Under the pieces are notes generated by a model. The model worked only from the letters and a program-made list of their open reading frames with translations. It was not told the DNA's origin and did not search any database. From NCBI RefSeq assembly GCF_000307855.1, contig NZ_AJLR01000042.1, positions 62,001 to 126,000 on the forward strand: a stretch of DNA of 64,000 nucleotides, in the 5' to 3' direction. Origin of the DNA: Schinkia azotoformans LMG 9581. Lineage in GTDB: Bacteria > Bacillota > Bacilli > Bacillales > Bacillaceae_J. Positions within the stretch are counted from its first letter, which is position 1. Each line of letters opens with the position of its first letter. A program made the translations under genes and the position numbers. Below, in pieces: positions 24,342-33,672 of the stretch.

Positions 24342-25520
24342 ATGAGTGAAGTATATATAGTTGATGGCGCTAGGACAGCTTTTGGAAAATTTGGAGGTTC
24401 TTTTACTAATATGAGTGCAACAGAGCTTGGGACTGCTACAGCAGTTGAGGCTATGAAACGGTCAAAGGTAGTTCCGGAACAGATTAACCATGTTATTTTC
24501 GGAAATGTTATTCACACCCAAAAAAGTGCCCCCTATCTTTCTCGCCATATTGGGTTGTATAGTGGTATACCGCAAGAAGTGCCGGCTTTAACATTAAATC
24601 GTTTATGCGGTTCAGGAATGCAGTCTGTTGTTTGTGCCGCACAACATATTTTAGTAGGGGATGCCAATATTGTATTGGCTGGTGGTGCAGAAAACATGTC
24701 ACAAGCACCATTTTCCAATTTTACGCAAAGATTTGGCCCGAAAATGGGGAATTTATCATCGGAGGATATGCTTTTAGCAACCTTAACTGACCAATATACG
24801 GGGAAAGGGATGGGGATGACTGCTGAAAAGTTGGCAGAAATGTATGAAATCTCTAGAACAGAACAGGATTTGTTTGCAATTGAATCCAATAAACGAGCAG
24901 CAAAAGCAGCAACAAATCAAATCTTTGCAGAAGAGATTGTGCCTGTCAAGGTAAAGACAAGAAAAGGTAGCATCATGATTTCTAAAGATGAACATCTTAA
25001 ACCGGATGCAAGCTTAGAATCTATGAGTCTACTCAAACCATCCTTTAAGCAAGATGGTACTGTCACTGCAGGGAATGCGTCTGGAATTAACGATGGTGCA
25101 GTATCTTTGATTGTTGCAGGTAAGAACGCTGTTGTTGAAAATAACCTAAAACCAATTGCAAGAATTGTATCTTGGGCCGTGGCTGGTGTTGACCCTTCGA
25201 TAATGGGGATTGGTCCAGTTCCTGCCATTAAGAAAGCATTGGAACGCGCTGAGCTTACACTAGCTGATATCGATGTGGTAGAAGTAAATGAAGCCTTTGC
25301 GGCTCAGTATCTCGCCGTGGAAAAAGAATTAAGTTTGGACCGTGAAAAAACAAATGTAAATGGAGGCGCAATTGCTCTAGGTCATCCAGTAGGAGCAAGT
25401 GGAGCGCGAATATTACTATCTTCTGCCTATGAATTAAGACGTCGTAATGGCAGATATGCTGTTGCGAGTTTATGTATTGGCGGTGGGCAAGGAATCGCAA
25501 TGGTAATTGAACATGTCTAA
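24342..25520 (+). CDS. Acetyl-CoA acyltransferase (thiolase)
   Basis: The 392-residue product has all thiolase hallmarks: the nucleophilic Cys in NRLCGSGMQSV (about residue 88), GGAENMSQAPF, the catalytic His in NGGAIALGHPVGASGARI, and the second Cys in ASLCIGGGQG. It cleaves 3-ketoacyl-CoA to acetyl-CoA plus a shortened acyl-CoA, or condenses two acetyl-CoA. ATG 24342 follows AGGAGG by seven bases; the longer frame adds only an unlikely leader. It lies 43 bases after the hydratase gene. Confidence 0.9.
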   Translation: MSEVYIVDGARTAFGKFGGSFTNMSATELGTATAVEAMKRSKVVPEQINHVIFGNVIHTQKSAPYLSRHIGLYSGIPQEVPALTLNRLCGSGMQSVVCAAQHILVGDANIVLAGGAENMSQAPFSNFTQRFGPKMGNLSSEDMLLATLTDQYTGKGMGMTAEKLAEMYEISRTEQDLFAIESNKRAAKAATNQIFAEEIVPVKVKTRKGSIMISKDEHLKPDASLESMSLLKPSFKQDGTVTAGNASGINDGAVSLIVAGKNAVVENNLKPIARIVSWAVAGVDPSIMGIGPVPAIKKALERAELTLADIDVVEVNEAFAAQYLAVEKELSLDREKTNVNGGAIALGHPVGASGARILLSSAYELRRRNGRYAVASLCIGGGQGIAMVIEHV

Positions 25521-25587
25521 CCTGCAAATCGTCTCGATTAGTTAAGATGAATTTCCCTAGTTTTTTCGTTAAAGAGGAGGAGTAGAA

Positions 25588-26424
25588 ATGAAAATTGGTG
25601 TAGTTGGATCAGGAATTATGGGTAATGGAATCGCCCAAGTCTTTGCAACGAGTGGTTATGAAGTTGTATTAGTGGATGTTAACAAGGATGTGTTAACTAA
25701 AGCAAAACAGATAATCTCAAAAAACTTAGAGAAGCTTGCTCAAAAGAAAACGGAAATTCAAGTGGATGAAATTGTAAATCGTGTCGCATTTACAACAGAC
25801 AAAAATCATTTAAAGAACGCAGATCTTGTGATCGAAGCAATTATTGAGAATATTGAGATAAAGCTAGCTTTATTTAAAGAGCTTGATGAATTATGTGAAC
25901 AGAAAACAATTCTGGCTTCTAATACATCCAGTTTGTTAATTTCAGAAATTGCTTCCGCAACAAATCGTCGTGACCGTGTATGTGGTTTGCATTTTTTCAA
26001 CCCAGTACCATTGATGAATCTAGTAGAAATAACGGGTACGGAGGAAACGTCTAATAAAACACTAGAAAAAGCAGAAGAGTTTGTTTCATCAATCAATAAA
26101 GAAAGTATACGTGTGAATGACACTCCTTTATTTGTAGTTAATCGCCTTCTTGTTCCGCTGATTTGTGAAGCTATTTCTCTAGTGGATGAAGGTACAGCAT
26201 CTCCGGAGGACGTTGATAAAGGTATGATGCTAGGGGCTAATCATCCGATTGGACCACTTCGACTTGCGGATATGATTGGATTAGATACGATGCTACATAT
26301 ACAAGAAGCATTATATATTAAAACCCAAGATTCAAAATATAGAGTCCCAGAATTGTTAAGAAAAATGGTTGCAGCAGGAGAGCTAGGACGAAAAAGTGGC
26401 AAAGGGTTTTATCTATACTCATAG
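25588..26424 (+). CDS. 3-hydroxybutyryl-CoA dehydrogenase
   Basis: The 278-residue product has an N-terminal NAD-binding Rossmann motif (GVVGSGIMGNGIAQVFA), the signature HFFNPVPLMNLVEI with the catalytic His, then NDTPLFVVNRLL and GANHPIGPLRLADMIGLD in the C-terminal domain. Length and motifs match Hbd/MmgB. It oxidises 3-hydroxyacyl-CoA to 3-ketoacyl-CoA. GAGGAGG precedes the ATG. With the hydratase and thiolase it completes the lower beta-oxidation cycle. Confidence 0.9.
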   Translation: MKIGVVGSGIMGNGIAQVFATSGYEVVLVDVNKDVLTKAKQIISKNLEKLAQKKTEIQVDEIVNRVAFTTDKNHLKNADLVIEAIIENIEIKLALFKELDELCEQKTILASNTSSLLISEIASATNRRDRVCGLHFFNPVPLMNLVEITGTEETSNKTLEKAEEFVSSINKESIRVNDTPLFVVNRLLVPLICEAISLVDEGTASPEDVDKGMMLGANHPIGPLRLADMIGLDTMLHIQEALYIKTQDSKYRVPELLRKMVAAGELGRKSGKGFYLYS

Positions 26425-26485
26425 CCTTTATAAGGATAGATAAAAATAAAGGAGTTTAGACTAGTTTGAAAATGGAGGTTTGAAA

Positions 26486-27634
26486 ATGGAAGCAACTTTT
26501 TTTACGGAAGAACATCAAATATTTCGAAATTCACTGCGAAAAATGCTTGAGAAAGAAGCATATCCCTATTATAACCATTGGGATAAAGAGCAAAAGATTC
26601 CAAGGGAATTTTGGTTGAAGATGGGGGAAAATGGATTTCTTTGTCCGTGGATTGCAGAAGAGTACGGGGGATTAGGTTTGGACTTTACGTATTCAATGAT
26701 TTTAATTGAAGAACTTCAAAAGGTTGGAGCGGGATTGGCTTCTAGTATGACGCTTCACACTGATATTGTAAGCCCTTACATTTTATCACTGGGAACAAAA
26801 GAGCAAAAACAAAAATGGCTGCCAGGATGTATAAGTGGTGAAGTGATTACAGCGATTGCCATGACTGAACCTGGAGCTGGCTCGGATTTAGCCAACATCA
26901 AAACAACAGCAAGGCGTGAAGGGGACTATTACATAGTAAATGGAGAAAAAACGTTTATAACAAATGCTATTTATGGGGATTTAGTTATCTTAGTTTGCAA
27001 AACAGATCCAAAAGCTTCCCCTTCCCATAGGGGAATAAGCTTGCTACTGGTTGAAAATGGGACGGAAGGCTTTAAAAGAGGAAAGAAGCTGGACAAAATT
27101 GGGCAGCATTGTAGTGATACTGGAGAACTCGTTTTTGAGGATGCCAAGGTGCCTGTTTCTAACCTGCTGGGTGAAGAGGGGAAAGGGTTTTATTATTTGA
27201 TGGACAAATTACAGCAAGAACGGTTAGTGGTTGCGATTGAGTGTCTAGTTGAAGCGGAGGAGATGCTGCGTTTGACGATTGATTATGTGAAAAATCGTCA
27301 AGCCTTTGGTACCTTAATTAGTAAATTCCAAAATACACAGTTTAAAATTGCGGAAATGGCGACAGAAATCGAGCTTGGTCGTTCCTTCATTCATCGAGTA
27401 GTTGAGCGACACGCAAAAGGTGAAAAGCTAATTAAAGAAGCATCTATGGCAAAGTGGTGGATCACTGAAATGACAAAACGGGTTGCTGCAGAATGTCTAC
27501 ACCTTCATGGTGGATACGGCTATATAGAAGAATATGAGATTGCTAGACGTTATCGGGATACTCCTGTTGCAAGTATCTACGCAGGATCCACTGAAATTAT
27601 GAAAACCATTATTGCCAAACAACTAGATTTATAA
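26486..27634 (+). CDS. Acyl-CoA dehydrogenase
   Basis: The 382-residue flavoprotein has AIAMTEPGAGSDLANI and FITNA in the middle domain, the C-terminal CLHLHGGYGYIEEY and the RYRDTPVASIYAGSTEIMK ending of the family. It would oxidise acyl-CoA to trans-2-enoyl-CoA, passing electrons to ETF. TGGAGG lies seven bases before ATG 26486. It is the fourth enzyme in the cluster and probably feeds the hydratase. Confidence 0.9.
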   Translation: MEATFFTEEHQIFRNSLRKMLEKEAYPYYNHWDKEQKIPREFWLKMGENGFLCPWIAEEYGGLGLDFTYSMILIEELQKVGAGLASSMTLHTDIVSPYILSLGTKEQKQKWLPGCISGEVITAIAMTEPGAGSDLANIKTTARREGDYYIVNGEKTFITNAIYGDLVILVCKTDPKASPSHRGISLLLVENGTEGFKRGKKLDKIGQHCSDTGELVFEDAKVPVSNLLGEEGKGFYYLMDKLQQERLVVAIECLVEAEEMLRLTIDYVKNRQAFGTLISKFQNTQFKIAEMATEIELGRSFIHRVVERHAKGEKLIKEASMAKWWITEMTKRVAAECLHLHGGYGYIEEYEIARRYRDTPVASIYAGSTEIMKTIIAKQLDL

Positions 27635-27733
27635 CTTCCAATAAATTGAAAATAGGTTGTAAATGAACTGGAAGCCAGAATGGTAGAAGTGTGGTTGACT
27701 AAATCAGTACAATTTTGAAAGGGGTTATGATCG

Positions 27734-29248
27734 ATGTTTGTATTCGAAAAGTTGGCAGAACATTCAAAGGTGCAATCTGAAAAGGTGATTACAACATTTC
27801 AAGGAAGAGAAACTACGTATGGCCAATTTTACCAACAGGCAAAGAATTTAGCGGGTTATTTTCAAATAAAAGGTTATCAAAAAGAAGATAAAATTGCTTT
27901 ATTACTTAACAATTCGGACTATTTTTTAATATGTTATTATGCATGCCAACTAGGTGGTTTTACGGTAATACCTATTAATACAAAATTAACAGTTCCGGAA
28001 ATTGAATATATATTGACTCACTCTGCAGCAAAAGCGCTTATTTATGATGATCGTCTCAACGAGATTATTCATCAGCTTAATCTTGAACAATTTGAGAATC
28101 TGTTGGCAGTTGGGAAGGATTCTACCTTTGAAAACATTCTTCTTGATAATTCTATACCCTTTCAGGAAGTATTAGTAGATCAGGATGATACCGCCATTAT
28201 TTTTTATACATCTGGTACCACAGGAAAACCAAAAGGTGTAATGTTGTCGGCAGGTAATGTTAGGGCTATCATCCAAATTTGGGGGGAAGCGTTGGAGCTG
28301 AAAACAGAAGATCGTATGCAAATTTCAACACCCCTTTTTCATTGTGCTGCTACCCACTGTTTTAGTGTACCGGTAATCTATAAGGGAGGCACCGTTGTAA
28401 TTGAAGAGGCCTTTTCACCTGAAAAAACGCTAAATACGATGGAATTAGAGAAGGTGACGATATTTTTTGGAGTTCCAGCAATGTATAGCATTATATTAAA
28501 TATGCCTAGGATGGCGGAAATAGACTTATCAAATTTACGATTATTTGCATACGGTGCCGCACCGATGCCGTATGTATTGGTTCGTCAAATAAAAACGCAA
28601 TTCCCAGACATCAAGGTGCAGAATTTATATGGACAAACGGAAAATTCCCCTGGCGCAACGACGCTAAAAGATCATTATGCGCTCAACAAAATTGGTTCAG
28701 TCGGTGAAATGCTGCCACGGACAGAGGTTAAAGTGGTCGATCCAGAAGGCAATGCTGTGCCAGTAGGTGAAGTAGGCGAAATTATTGTTAAAGGGCCGCA
28801 AGTCATGAAAGGTTATTTTAAAAATGAAGTAGAAACAAAAATAGTACTTAGAGATAGCTGGATGTATAGTGGCGATTTAGGGCGTTTTGATGAAGACGGT
28901 TTATTGTATATTGTTGACCGTAAAAAAGATATGATTATTCGTGGCGGAGAAAATATTTATCCAATAGAGGTTGAAGAAGTATTATATCAAATACCGGAAA
29001 TATTAGAAGCTGCGGTGATCGGCATACCACATCAAGTATATGGAGAAGTGCCAAAAGCGTATATCGTTTTAAAGGAAGGACAACAGCTTTCGGAAGAGCA
29101 AGTCGTTTCTTATTGCAAAACAAAATTGGCTAAATATAAATTGCCTGTAGAAGTTGTGTTTATGAATACACTTCCACGTAATGCCAGTGGGAAGGTATTA
29201 AAGCATACTTTGAGAGGGAATCCGAAATCTGTAATTGAAAATCAATAA
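27734..29248 (+). CDS. Fatty-acid (acyl) CoA ligase
   Basis: The 504-residue product is an AMP-forming ANL enzyme with the P-loop-like YTSGTTGKPKGVMLS (about residues 155-169), YGQTENSPG, YSGDLGRFDEDGLLYIVDR and the C-terminal PRNASGKVLK with the catalytic Lys. It activates a carboxylic acid to its CoA ester at the head of the pathway. Chain-length preference cannot be told from sequence alone. GGGG precedes ATG 27734. A terminator follows about 190 bases later. Confidence 0.88.
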   Translation: MFVFEKLAEHSKVQSEKVITTFQGRETTYGQFYQQAKNLAGYFQIKGYQKEDKIALLLNNSDYFLICYYACQLGGFTVIPINTKLTVPEIEYILTHSAAKALIYDDRLNEIIHQLNLEQFENLLAVGKDSTFENILLDNSIPFQEVLVDQDDTAIIFYTSGTTGKPKGVMLSAGNVRAIIQIWGEALELKTEDRMQISTPLFHCAATHCFSVPVIYKGGTVVIEEAFSPEKTLNTMELEKVTIFFGVPAMYSIILNMPRMAEIDLSNLRLFAYGAAPMPYVLVRQIKTQFPDIKVQNLYGQTENSPGATTLKDHYALNKIGSVGEMLPRTEVKVVDPEGNAVPVGEVGEIIVKGPQVMKGYFKNEVETKIVLRDSWMYSGDLGRFDEDGLLYIVDRKKDMIIRGGENIYPIEVEEVLYQIPEILEAAVIGIPHQVYGEVPKAYIVLKEGQQLSEEQVVSYCKTKLAKYKLPVEVVFMNTLPRNASGKVLKHTLRGNPKSVIENQ

Positions 29249-29653
29249 ATAGGATGAATTTGTAAATCACCTTCCCAACAAAATAGGACTCGAATTTGAG
29301 TCATATAGCTATACGGTTAAAGTAATACCTCCCCTGAAGCTTTAGTGAACGGTCACTTATCAATTTTTTTACTTTATTTAATGTCGAAGTGCATAGCGCC
29401 TGTCGATTATAAGTTAGATATGTACTGCTAATAATAGAAACTCCTTATTCAAGCAAGAATTTTAATTGTTTGTACTAGGGAGTTTTTTTCTTTAAGTAAA
29501 AAAACAAAAAGTAAATATTTTTATATACAGTATGGGGAATATTGTAAGTATGTCCTTAATACAATGATTGTAAATTGAAAGTCAACCTTTTCCATCGTGC
29601 TTTTCAAGTTTCATAGTTCAGTAGCAAAATATTATCGTAAAAAGGTGATTTCT
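29249..29653. other. Intergenic region with a repeat word and terminator
   Basis: About 400 bases without a gene. It contains a terminator (29438-29490) and, near 29380-29410, the words TTAATGTCGAAGTGC and CCTGTCGA, which recur at 36297-36322. No coding frame with a ribosome site apart from the tat operon start. Confidence 0.5.
29438..29490 (+). terminator. Terminator of the beta-oxidation cluster
   Basis: AAACTCCT pairs with AGGGAGTTT across a long loop, followed by a run of seven T. Confidence 0.65.
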
Positions 29654-30385
29654 ATGGAACATATTGAGGAGGAATTGACACTAGTTGAACATTTATCTGA
29701 ATTAAGAAAACGTCTGATTATTGTGATTAGTGTTTTTGTAGTGGCTTTAACTATTGGTTTTCTTATTTCTCAAAAACTATTGAACTATATTAAAAAAGCT
29801 GCATCTGTTTCGATTGATTGGAATGTCTTTGGATTTACCGATGGTTTTTTGATTTATTTTAAATGCGCTTTCATTGTTGCCCTCTTATTTACTTTACCAA
29901 TTTTTCTCTATCAGACATGGGCTTTTGTTAAACCAGGATTAACCGAAGATGAGTCAAAAGGGACTTTACTTTACGTGCCGCTTTCTTTCTTCTTATTTAT
30001 CATTGGAGTTGCTTTTAGTTATTTTGTTGTGTTTCCATTGGTTCTAGATTTTATGTCAACAATCAATCAAAATATCGGAGCGATGGAAACCTATGGAATA
30101 GCCCAATATTTTACGTTTATGTTTAATGTTGTTTTTCCAATTAGTATTATTTTTGAAATGCCAGTTGTCGTTTTATTTTTAACAAAACTAGGAATCTTGG
30201 ACCCTGATAAATTAAGAAAGATGAGAAAGTTAGCCTATTTTGTGTTAGTGGTTATTGGTGTTTCTATGACACCACCAGATGTTGTTTCAGATTTATTAAT
30301 CATCATACCTCTATTCCTACTATTTGAAATCAGCATTCTCTGTTCAAAGTGGTCTATTAAGAAAACTAAAAAAACGGAGGGGTAA
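29654..30385 (+). CDS. tatC: Twin-arginine translocase subunit TatC
   Basis: The 243-residue product has the N-terminal TatC signature VEHLSELRKRLI (residues about 9-20), six hydrophobic segments and the conserved FVKPGLTEDE loop. TatC recognises the twin-arginine signal in the membrane. ATG 29654 follows AAAGGTG; the longer frame has no good site. It opens an operon with a Tat-signal protein, its flavoprotein partner and TatA, so this is a translocase dedicated to that substrate, like tatAd-tatCd with phoD in B. subtilis. Confidence 0.92.
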   Translation: MEHIEEELTLVEHLSELRKRLIIVISVFVVALTIGFLISQKLLNYIKKAASVSIDWNVFGFTDGFLIYFKCAFIVALLFTLPIFLYQTWAFVKPGLTEDESKGTLLYVPLSFFLFIIGVAFSYFVVFPLVLDFMSTINQNIGAMETYGIAQYFTFMFNVVFPISIIFEMPVVVLFLTKLGILDPDKLRKMRKLAYFVLVVIGVSMTPPDVVSDLLIIIPLFLLFEISILCSKWSIKKTKKTEG

Positions 30386-30388
30386 TCA

Positions 30389-31147
30389 ATGGAAAACAAA
30401 GAGGAACAAAAAAGGTATAGCAGAAGAAACTTTTTGAAAAATTCAGGGTTAACCATTGGTGGTCTGGCAGTCGGCGCTGGTATTGGCAGTCAGTTTCGAA
30501 AGACAAAGGAAGTTGAGGTAACGAAAGAAGTTCCAGTAGAGAAGATTGTAGAAAACAATGCCAATCGCGCTTTGATGTATTTTAGTCCACAGCAATTTAG
30601 AATTGCCGAGGCGGCAGCGGAAAGAATCTTTCCAGAAGATGAGCTTGGGCCCGGTGCTAAAAAGTTAAATGTTGCCTATTTTATTGACCATCAATTAGCG
30701 AGTTCATGGGGTACAAGAGGTCGAGAGTATACAATGGGTCCATTTTTCAAAGGTGAAGCGACGCAAGGTTATCAAGGTCATTTAAATCGTCAGCAAATTT
30801 TCGATATTGGCTTACAAGGTCTTCATGATTACAGCCAAAAAACCTTTCAAAAGCCATTCGAGCAACTAACTGCAGAAGAACAAGATCAAGTTCTCATTGC
30901 CTTTGAGCAAGATCAGGTTGAATTAAAAGGAATTTCCGCATCTTCTTTCTTTGCCCAATTAAGAACGGTCACAATTGAAGGTGTGTATGCCGATCCAATG
31001 TATGGTGGGAATAATCAAATGGAAGCATGGAAAATGAAAAATTATCCAGGACACCAAATGACCTATGCGCAAATCATCGATTCCGAGGAATTTCAAGTTA
31101 TTAAGCCGCAAAGTTTAAATTCTCAGCATCAAAATCATCAACATTAG
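30389..31147 (+). CDS. Gluconate 2-dehydrogenase subunit 3-like protein with Tat signal
   Basis: The 252-residue product begins with a clear twin-arginine signal (SRRNFLKNSG followed by a hydrophobic Gly-rich stretch, residues about 11-35). The rest matches the small gamma subunit of membrane-bound gluconate dehydrogenases, with AERIFPEDELGPGAKKLNV and FFAQLRTVTIEGVYADPMYG. This subunit carries the flavoprotein across the membrane by hitchhiking. It lies three bases after tatC and 16 before the flavoprotein gene. Confidence 0.85.
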   Translation: MENKEEQKRYSRRNFLKNSGLTIGGLAVGAGIGSQFRKTKEVEVTKEVPVEKIVENNANRALMYFSPQQFRIAEAAAERIFPEDELGPGAKKLNVAYFIDHQLASSWGTRGREYTMGPFFKGEATQGYQGHLNRQQIFDIGLQGLHDYSQKTFQKPFEQLTAEEQDQVLIAFEQDQVELKGISASSFFAQLRTVTIEGVYADPMYGGNNQMEAWKMKNYPGHQMTYAQIIDSEEFQVIKPQSLNSQHQNHQH

Positions 31148-31163
31148 AGGAGGAAGTGATCAT

Positions 31164-32879
31164 ATGGCAAAGGAACTACCTAAAACCGATGTTGTCATTG
31201 TGGGCCTTGGCTGGACGGGAGGAATTATTGCTGCGGAATTGGCGAAAAAAGGCTACAAGGTTGTTGGATTAGAGAGAGGTAAAGAGCGCAAGACAGAAGA
31301 TTTCTTAATGGGCCATGATGAACTGCGCTATGCAAGTCGGTTTGAATTAATGCAGGATTTATCAAAAGAAACGATTACCTTTCGAAACAACACAAAAATG
31401 AGAGCGCTACCAATGCGCCAATATGGCTCGTTTTTATTAGGCGATGGGGTAGGAGGAGCCGGTACCCACTGGAATGGGATGACGGTACGCTTCCTTCCAT
31501 ACGATTTTGAAATTAAGACAAAAACGATTGAACGTTATGGAAAAGACAAAATTCCTGCGGATATGACTCTTCAAGATTGGGGCATTACTTGGGATGTAAT
31601 CGAACCCTATTTTGATAAATTTGAACAAATGTGTGGGATTTCAGGTGAAGAGAACCCACTTCATGGTAAACGCTCGAACCCGTATCCAACGCCACCAATG
31701 AAATCGACACCTGCTATAAATCTATTTATGGAAGGTTCTAAAAGTCTAGGTTTACATCCATATCGCCTACCGTCAGCTAACCTATCAGAAAACTATAAAA
31801 ATCCTGATGGAATTGAACGGGCAGCCTGTCAATACTGTGGCTTCTGTGAGCGGTTTGGCTGTGAATTCGGTTCTAAGGCTGATCCAATTGTAACCGTTAT
31901 TCCAGTCGCAAAGCAAACTGGTAATTTTGAACTTAGAACTAATGCAAATGTTACTAAAATTATTCATGATGGGAAAAAAGCAACAGGTGTAATATACATC
32001 GATACGAATACGGGAGAGGAAATCTTTCAGCCAGCAGAGGTGGTCTCTGTCACAAGCTACGTATTGAATAACGTGAAGTTACTGCTCATTTCACAAATGG
32101 GAACACCTTACAATCCGGATACGGGTCGTGGTGTTGTTGGTAAAAACTATGCTTATCAAACAATGGGTGCATCGGCAGTAGGATTTTTTGAAAATAGGGA
32201 ATTTAATACGTATGCTGGTGCTGGTGCGCTAGGTGCGGCACTTGATGACTTCAATGGTGATAATTTTGACCATTCCGATTTGGAGTTTATCCATGGTGGC
32301 ATTATTTCGCTTTCGCAAACAGGGAAAAGACCAATTGCTAATAATACGACAAAAGATGCAGAACGAAATTGGGGCAAAGATTTTAAACAGCAGTCAGTTA
32401 AATATGCAAACCGGACATTAAATATTGGTTCACAAGGTGCATCGATGCCATATCGTCATCATTTTCTAGATTTGGATCCTACTTATAAAGATGCCTTTGG
32501 GCATCCTCTTCTCCGAATAACATTCGATTTTGAAGAACAGGATCGAAAATTGATTGAATTTACGGGTACTCAGGCAGGGAAAATTATGGAGGCAATGGGA
32601 GCTGATCATGTTATTACCAGTAACAAGCGGGGACCTTATAACATTGTTCCATATCAATCAACCCATAATACCGGTGGAGCCATCATGGGGGCTGAACCGG
32701 AAACAAGCGTACTTAACAATTATTTGCAAATGTGGGATTTTCATAATGTCTTCATTCCTGGTGCGAGTGCATTCCCACATAACTCCGGCTACAATCCTAC
32801 AGCGACGGTTGGAGCACTGGCTTATCGTGCTGCTGAAGGAATTGAAAAATATTTGCAACAAGGTGGATTGCTAGTTTAA
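31164..32879 (+). CDS. GMC flavoprotein, gluconate 2-dehydrogenase-like large subunit
   Basis: The 571-residue product has an N-terminal FAD-binding motif (VVIVGLGWTGGIIAAELAKK), a Cys-rich segment (CQYCGFCERFGCEFGSKADP) typical of the gluconate/sorbitol dehydrogenase group, and a C-terminal HNTGGAIMG and NSGYNPTATVGALAY block with the catalytic His-Asn pair. It has no signal of its own and must be exported with the Tat-signal subunit. No cytochrome c subunit is encoded nearby, so the electron acceptor is not evident. Substrate is uncertain. Confidence 0.88.
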   Translation: MAKELPKTDVVIVGLGWTGGIIAAELAKKGYKVVGLERGKERKTEDFLMGHDELRYASRFELMQDLSKETITFRNNTKMRALPMRQYGSFLLGDGVGGAGTHWNGMTVRFLPYDFEIKTKTIERYGKDKIPADMTLQDWGITWDVIEPYFDKFEQMCGISGEENPLHGKRSNPYPTPPMKSTPAINLFMEGSKSLGLHPYRLPSANLSENYKNPDGIERAACQYCGFCERFGCEFGSKADPIVTVIPVAKQTGNFELRTNANVTKIIHDGKKATGVIYIDTNTGEEIFQPAEVVSVTSYVLNNVKLLLISQMGTPYNPDTGRGVVGKNYAYQTMGASAVGFFENREFNTYAGAGALGAALDDFNGDNFDHSDLEFIHGGIISLSQTGKRPIANNTTKDAERNWGKDFKQQSVKYANRTLNIGSQGASMPYRHHFLDLDPTYKDAFGHPLLRITFDFEEQDRKLIEFTGTQAGKIMEAMGADHVITSNKRGPYNIVPYQSTHNTGGAIMGAEPETSVLNNYLQMWDFHNVFIPGASAFPHNSGYNPTATVGALAYRAAEGIEKYLQQGGLLV

Positions 32880-32902
32880 TAATACAAAGGAGTTGAGTAC
32901 AG

Positions 32903-33112
32903 ATGATGAATATTGGTGTTCCCGGTTTAATTCTAATTCTCGCAATTGCCCTAATTATTTTTGGTCCATCAAAATTGCCTCAGTTAGGCAAAGCGATTGG
33001 AGAAACATTAAGAGAATTCAAGTCATCGACAAAAGAAATGGTCGACGAAGTAACAGATGAATTTAAAATGGACGAAGAAAAAGAAAAGGCGAAGATAAAA
33101 GCGTTGAAATAG
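32903..33112 (+). CDS. tatA: Twin-arginine translocase subunit TatA
   Basis: The 69-residue product has one N-terminal membrane helix ([20 protein letters not shown]), the FGPxKLP hinge, an amphipathic helix ([18 protein letters not shown]) and an acidic tail. This is the standard TatA form that builds the translocation pore. AAAGGAG lies upstream. It closes the operon whose first gene is tatC, an unusual order with the substrate genes between. Confidence 0.93.
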   Translation: MMNIGVPGLILILAIALIIFGPSKLPQLGKAIGETLREFKSSTKEMVDEVTDEFKMDEEKEKAKIKALK

Positions 33113-33124
33113 AATAACATATCC

Positions 33125-33161
33125 AAAAACAGGGCAAACGTTTGGTGATTGCTCTGTTTTT
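33125..33161 (+). terminator. Terminator of the tat operon
   Basis: AAAACAGGGCAA pairs with TTGCTCTGTTTT with one G-T pair and a following T run. Confidence 0.8.
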
Positions 33162-33177
33162 ATTAGCGAATAGTCAC

Positions 33178-33260
33178 CATCGGGGTCAAATTAATACACG
33201 ACTATGTGCTAGCAGCGAATTACCGGTTAATGTTGATTTTTTACTTTTGTTAGATGAATG
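33178..33260 (+). pseudogene. Copy of the 3' end of the dinB-like gene
   Basis: The sequence matches 38528-38607, the last 80 bases of the dinB-like gene at 38160-38609, at most positions (shared words: ATCGGGGTCAAATTAATACA and TTAATGTTGATTTT), with several substitutions and small indels. No upstream part of the gene is present. It is an old duplicated fragment. Confidence 0.75.
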
Positions 33261-33322
33261 AATTTTATTAAAAAGGGAGCAAAGTTGTACCTTGCTCCTT
33301 AAATAACTGTAATAACTCTAGC

Positions 33323-33439
33323 TTAGCTCAGCTTTTTCTTTTTTTTATTTTCTTGAATATAAAGACACACACGGTTTCTGCCCTTTGTTTTTGATGTATA
33401 GAGTGCCTGATCAGCCATCCAGACAATTCCGTGGGATTC
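33323..33439 (-). pseudogene. 3' fragment of a GGDEF diguanylate cyclase gene
   Basis: Read on the minus strand it encodes WMADQALYTSKTKGRNRVCL, the standard C-terminal end of GGDEF domains (ADxALYxAKxxGRNRV), then a Lys-rich tail and stop. The catalytic GGDEF part is absent because the reading ends at a palindromic repeat at 33445. It is a remnant with no activity. Confidence 0.75.
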
Positions 33440-33444
33440 ATAGG

Positions 33445-33496
33445 TGAACTGCACCTCCAGTTGTTAGATGGTGTCTAACAATTGGGGTGCAGTTCA
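33445..33496. repeat. 52-base palindromic repeat
   Basis: TGAACTGCACC and GGTGCAGTTCA form the outer arms, TTGTTAGA and TCTAACAA the inner arms. The hairpin has a loop of five bases and only a few mismatches. It cuts the GGDEF remnant. It looks like a dispersed palindromic element or the trace of an insertion sequence. Confidence 0.6.
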
Positions 33497-33567
33497 TACA
33501 GAAGGTTTTTTATTTATTTTCCTTGTATTGTCAAAACCTGTCGTTGTGGCTATGATATAGTGGACAG

Positions 33568-33672
33568 ATGAAGGTAAGTGTTGCAGAAGATATCGAAGAA
33601 GCGAGTATCTTAGTTGAAAAAAATAAGCCTTATTTACCAAACAATTTAAATTATATTGGAGGGAGCTATTGA
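33568..33672 (+). CDS. Short ORF overlapping the purL start
   Basis: ATG 33568 opens 34 codons ([20 protein letters not shown] at the N-terminus) whose TGA overlaps the purL ATG. There is no clear ribosome site. It could be a leader peptide for purL or the tail of a lost gene. Weak call. Confidence 0.3.
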   Translation: MKVSVAEDIEEASILVEKNKPYLPNNLNYIGGSY

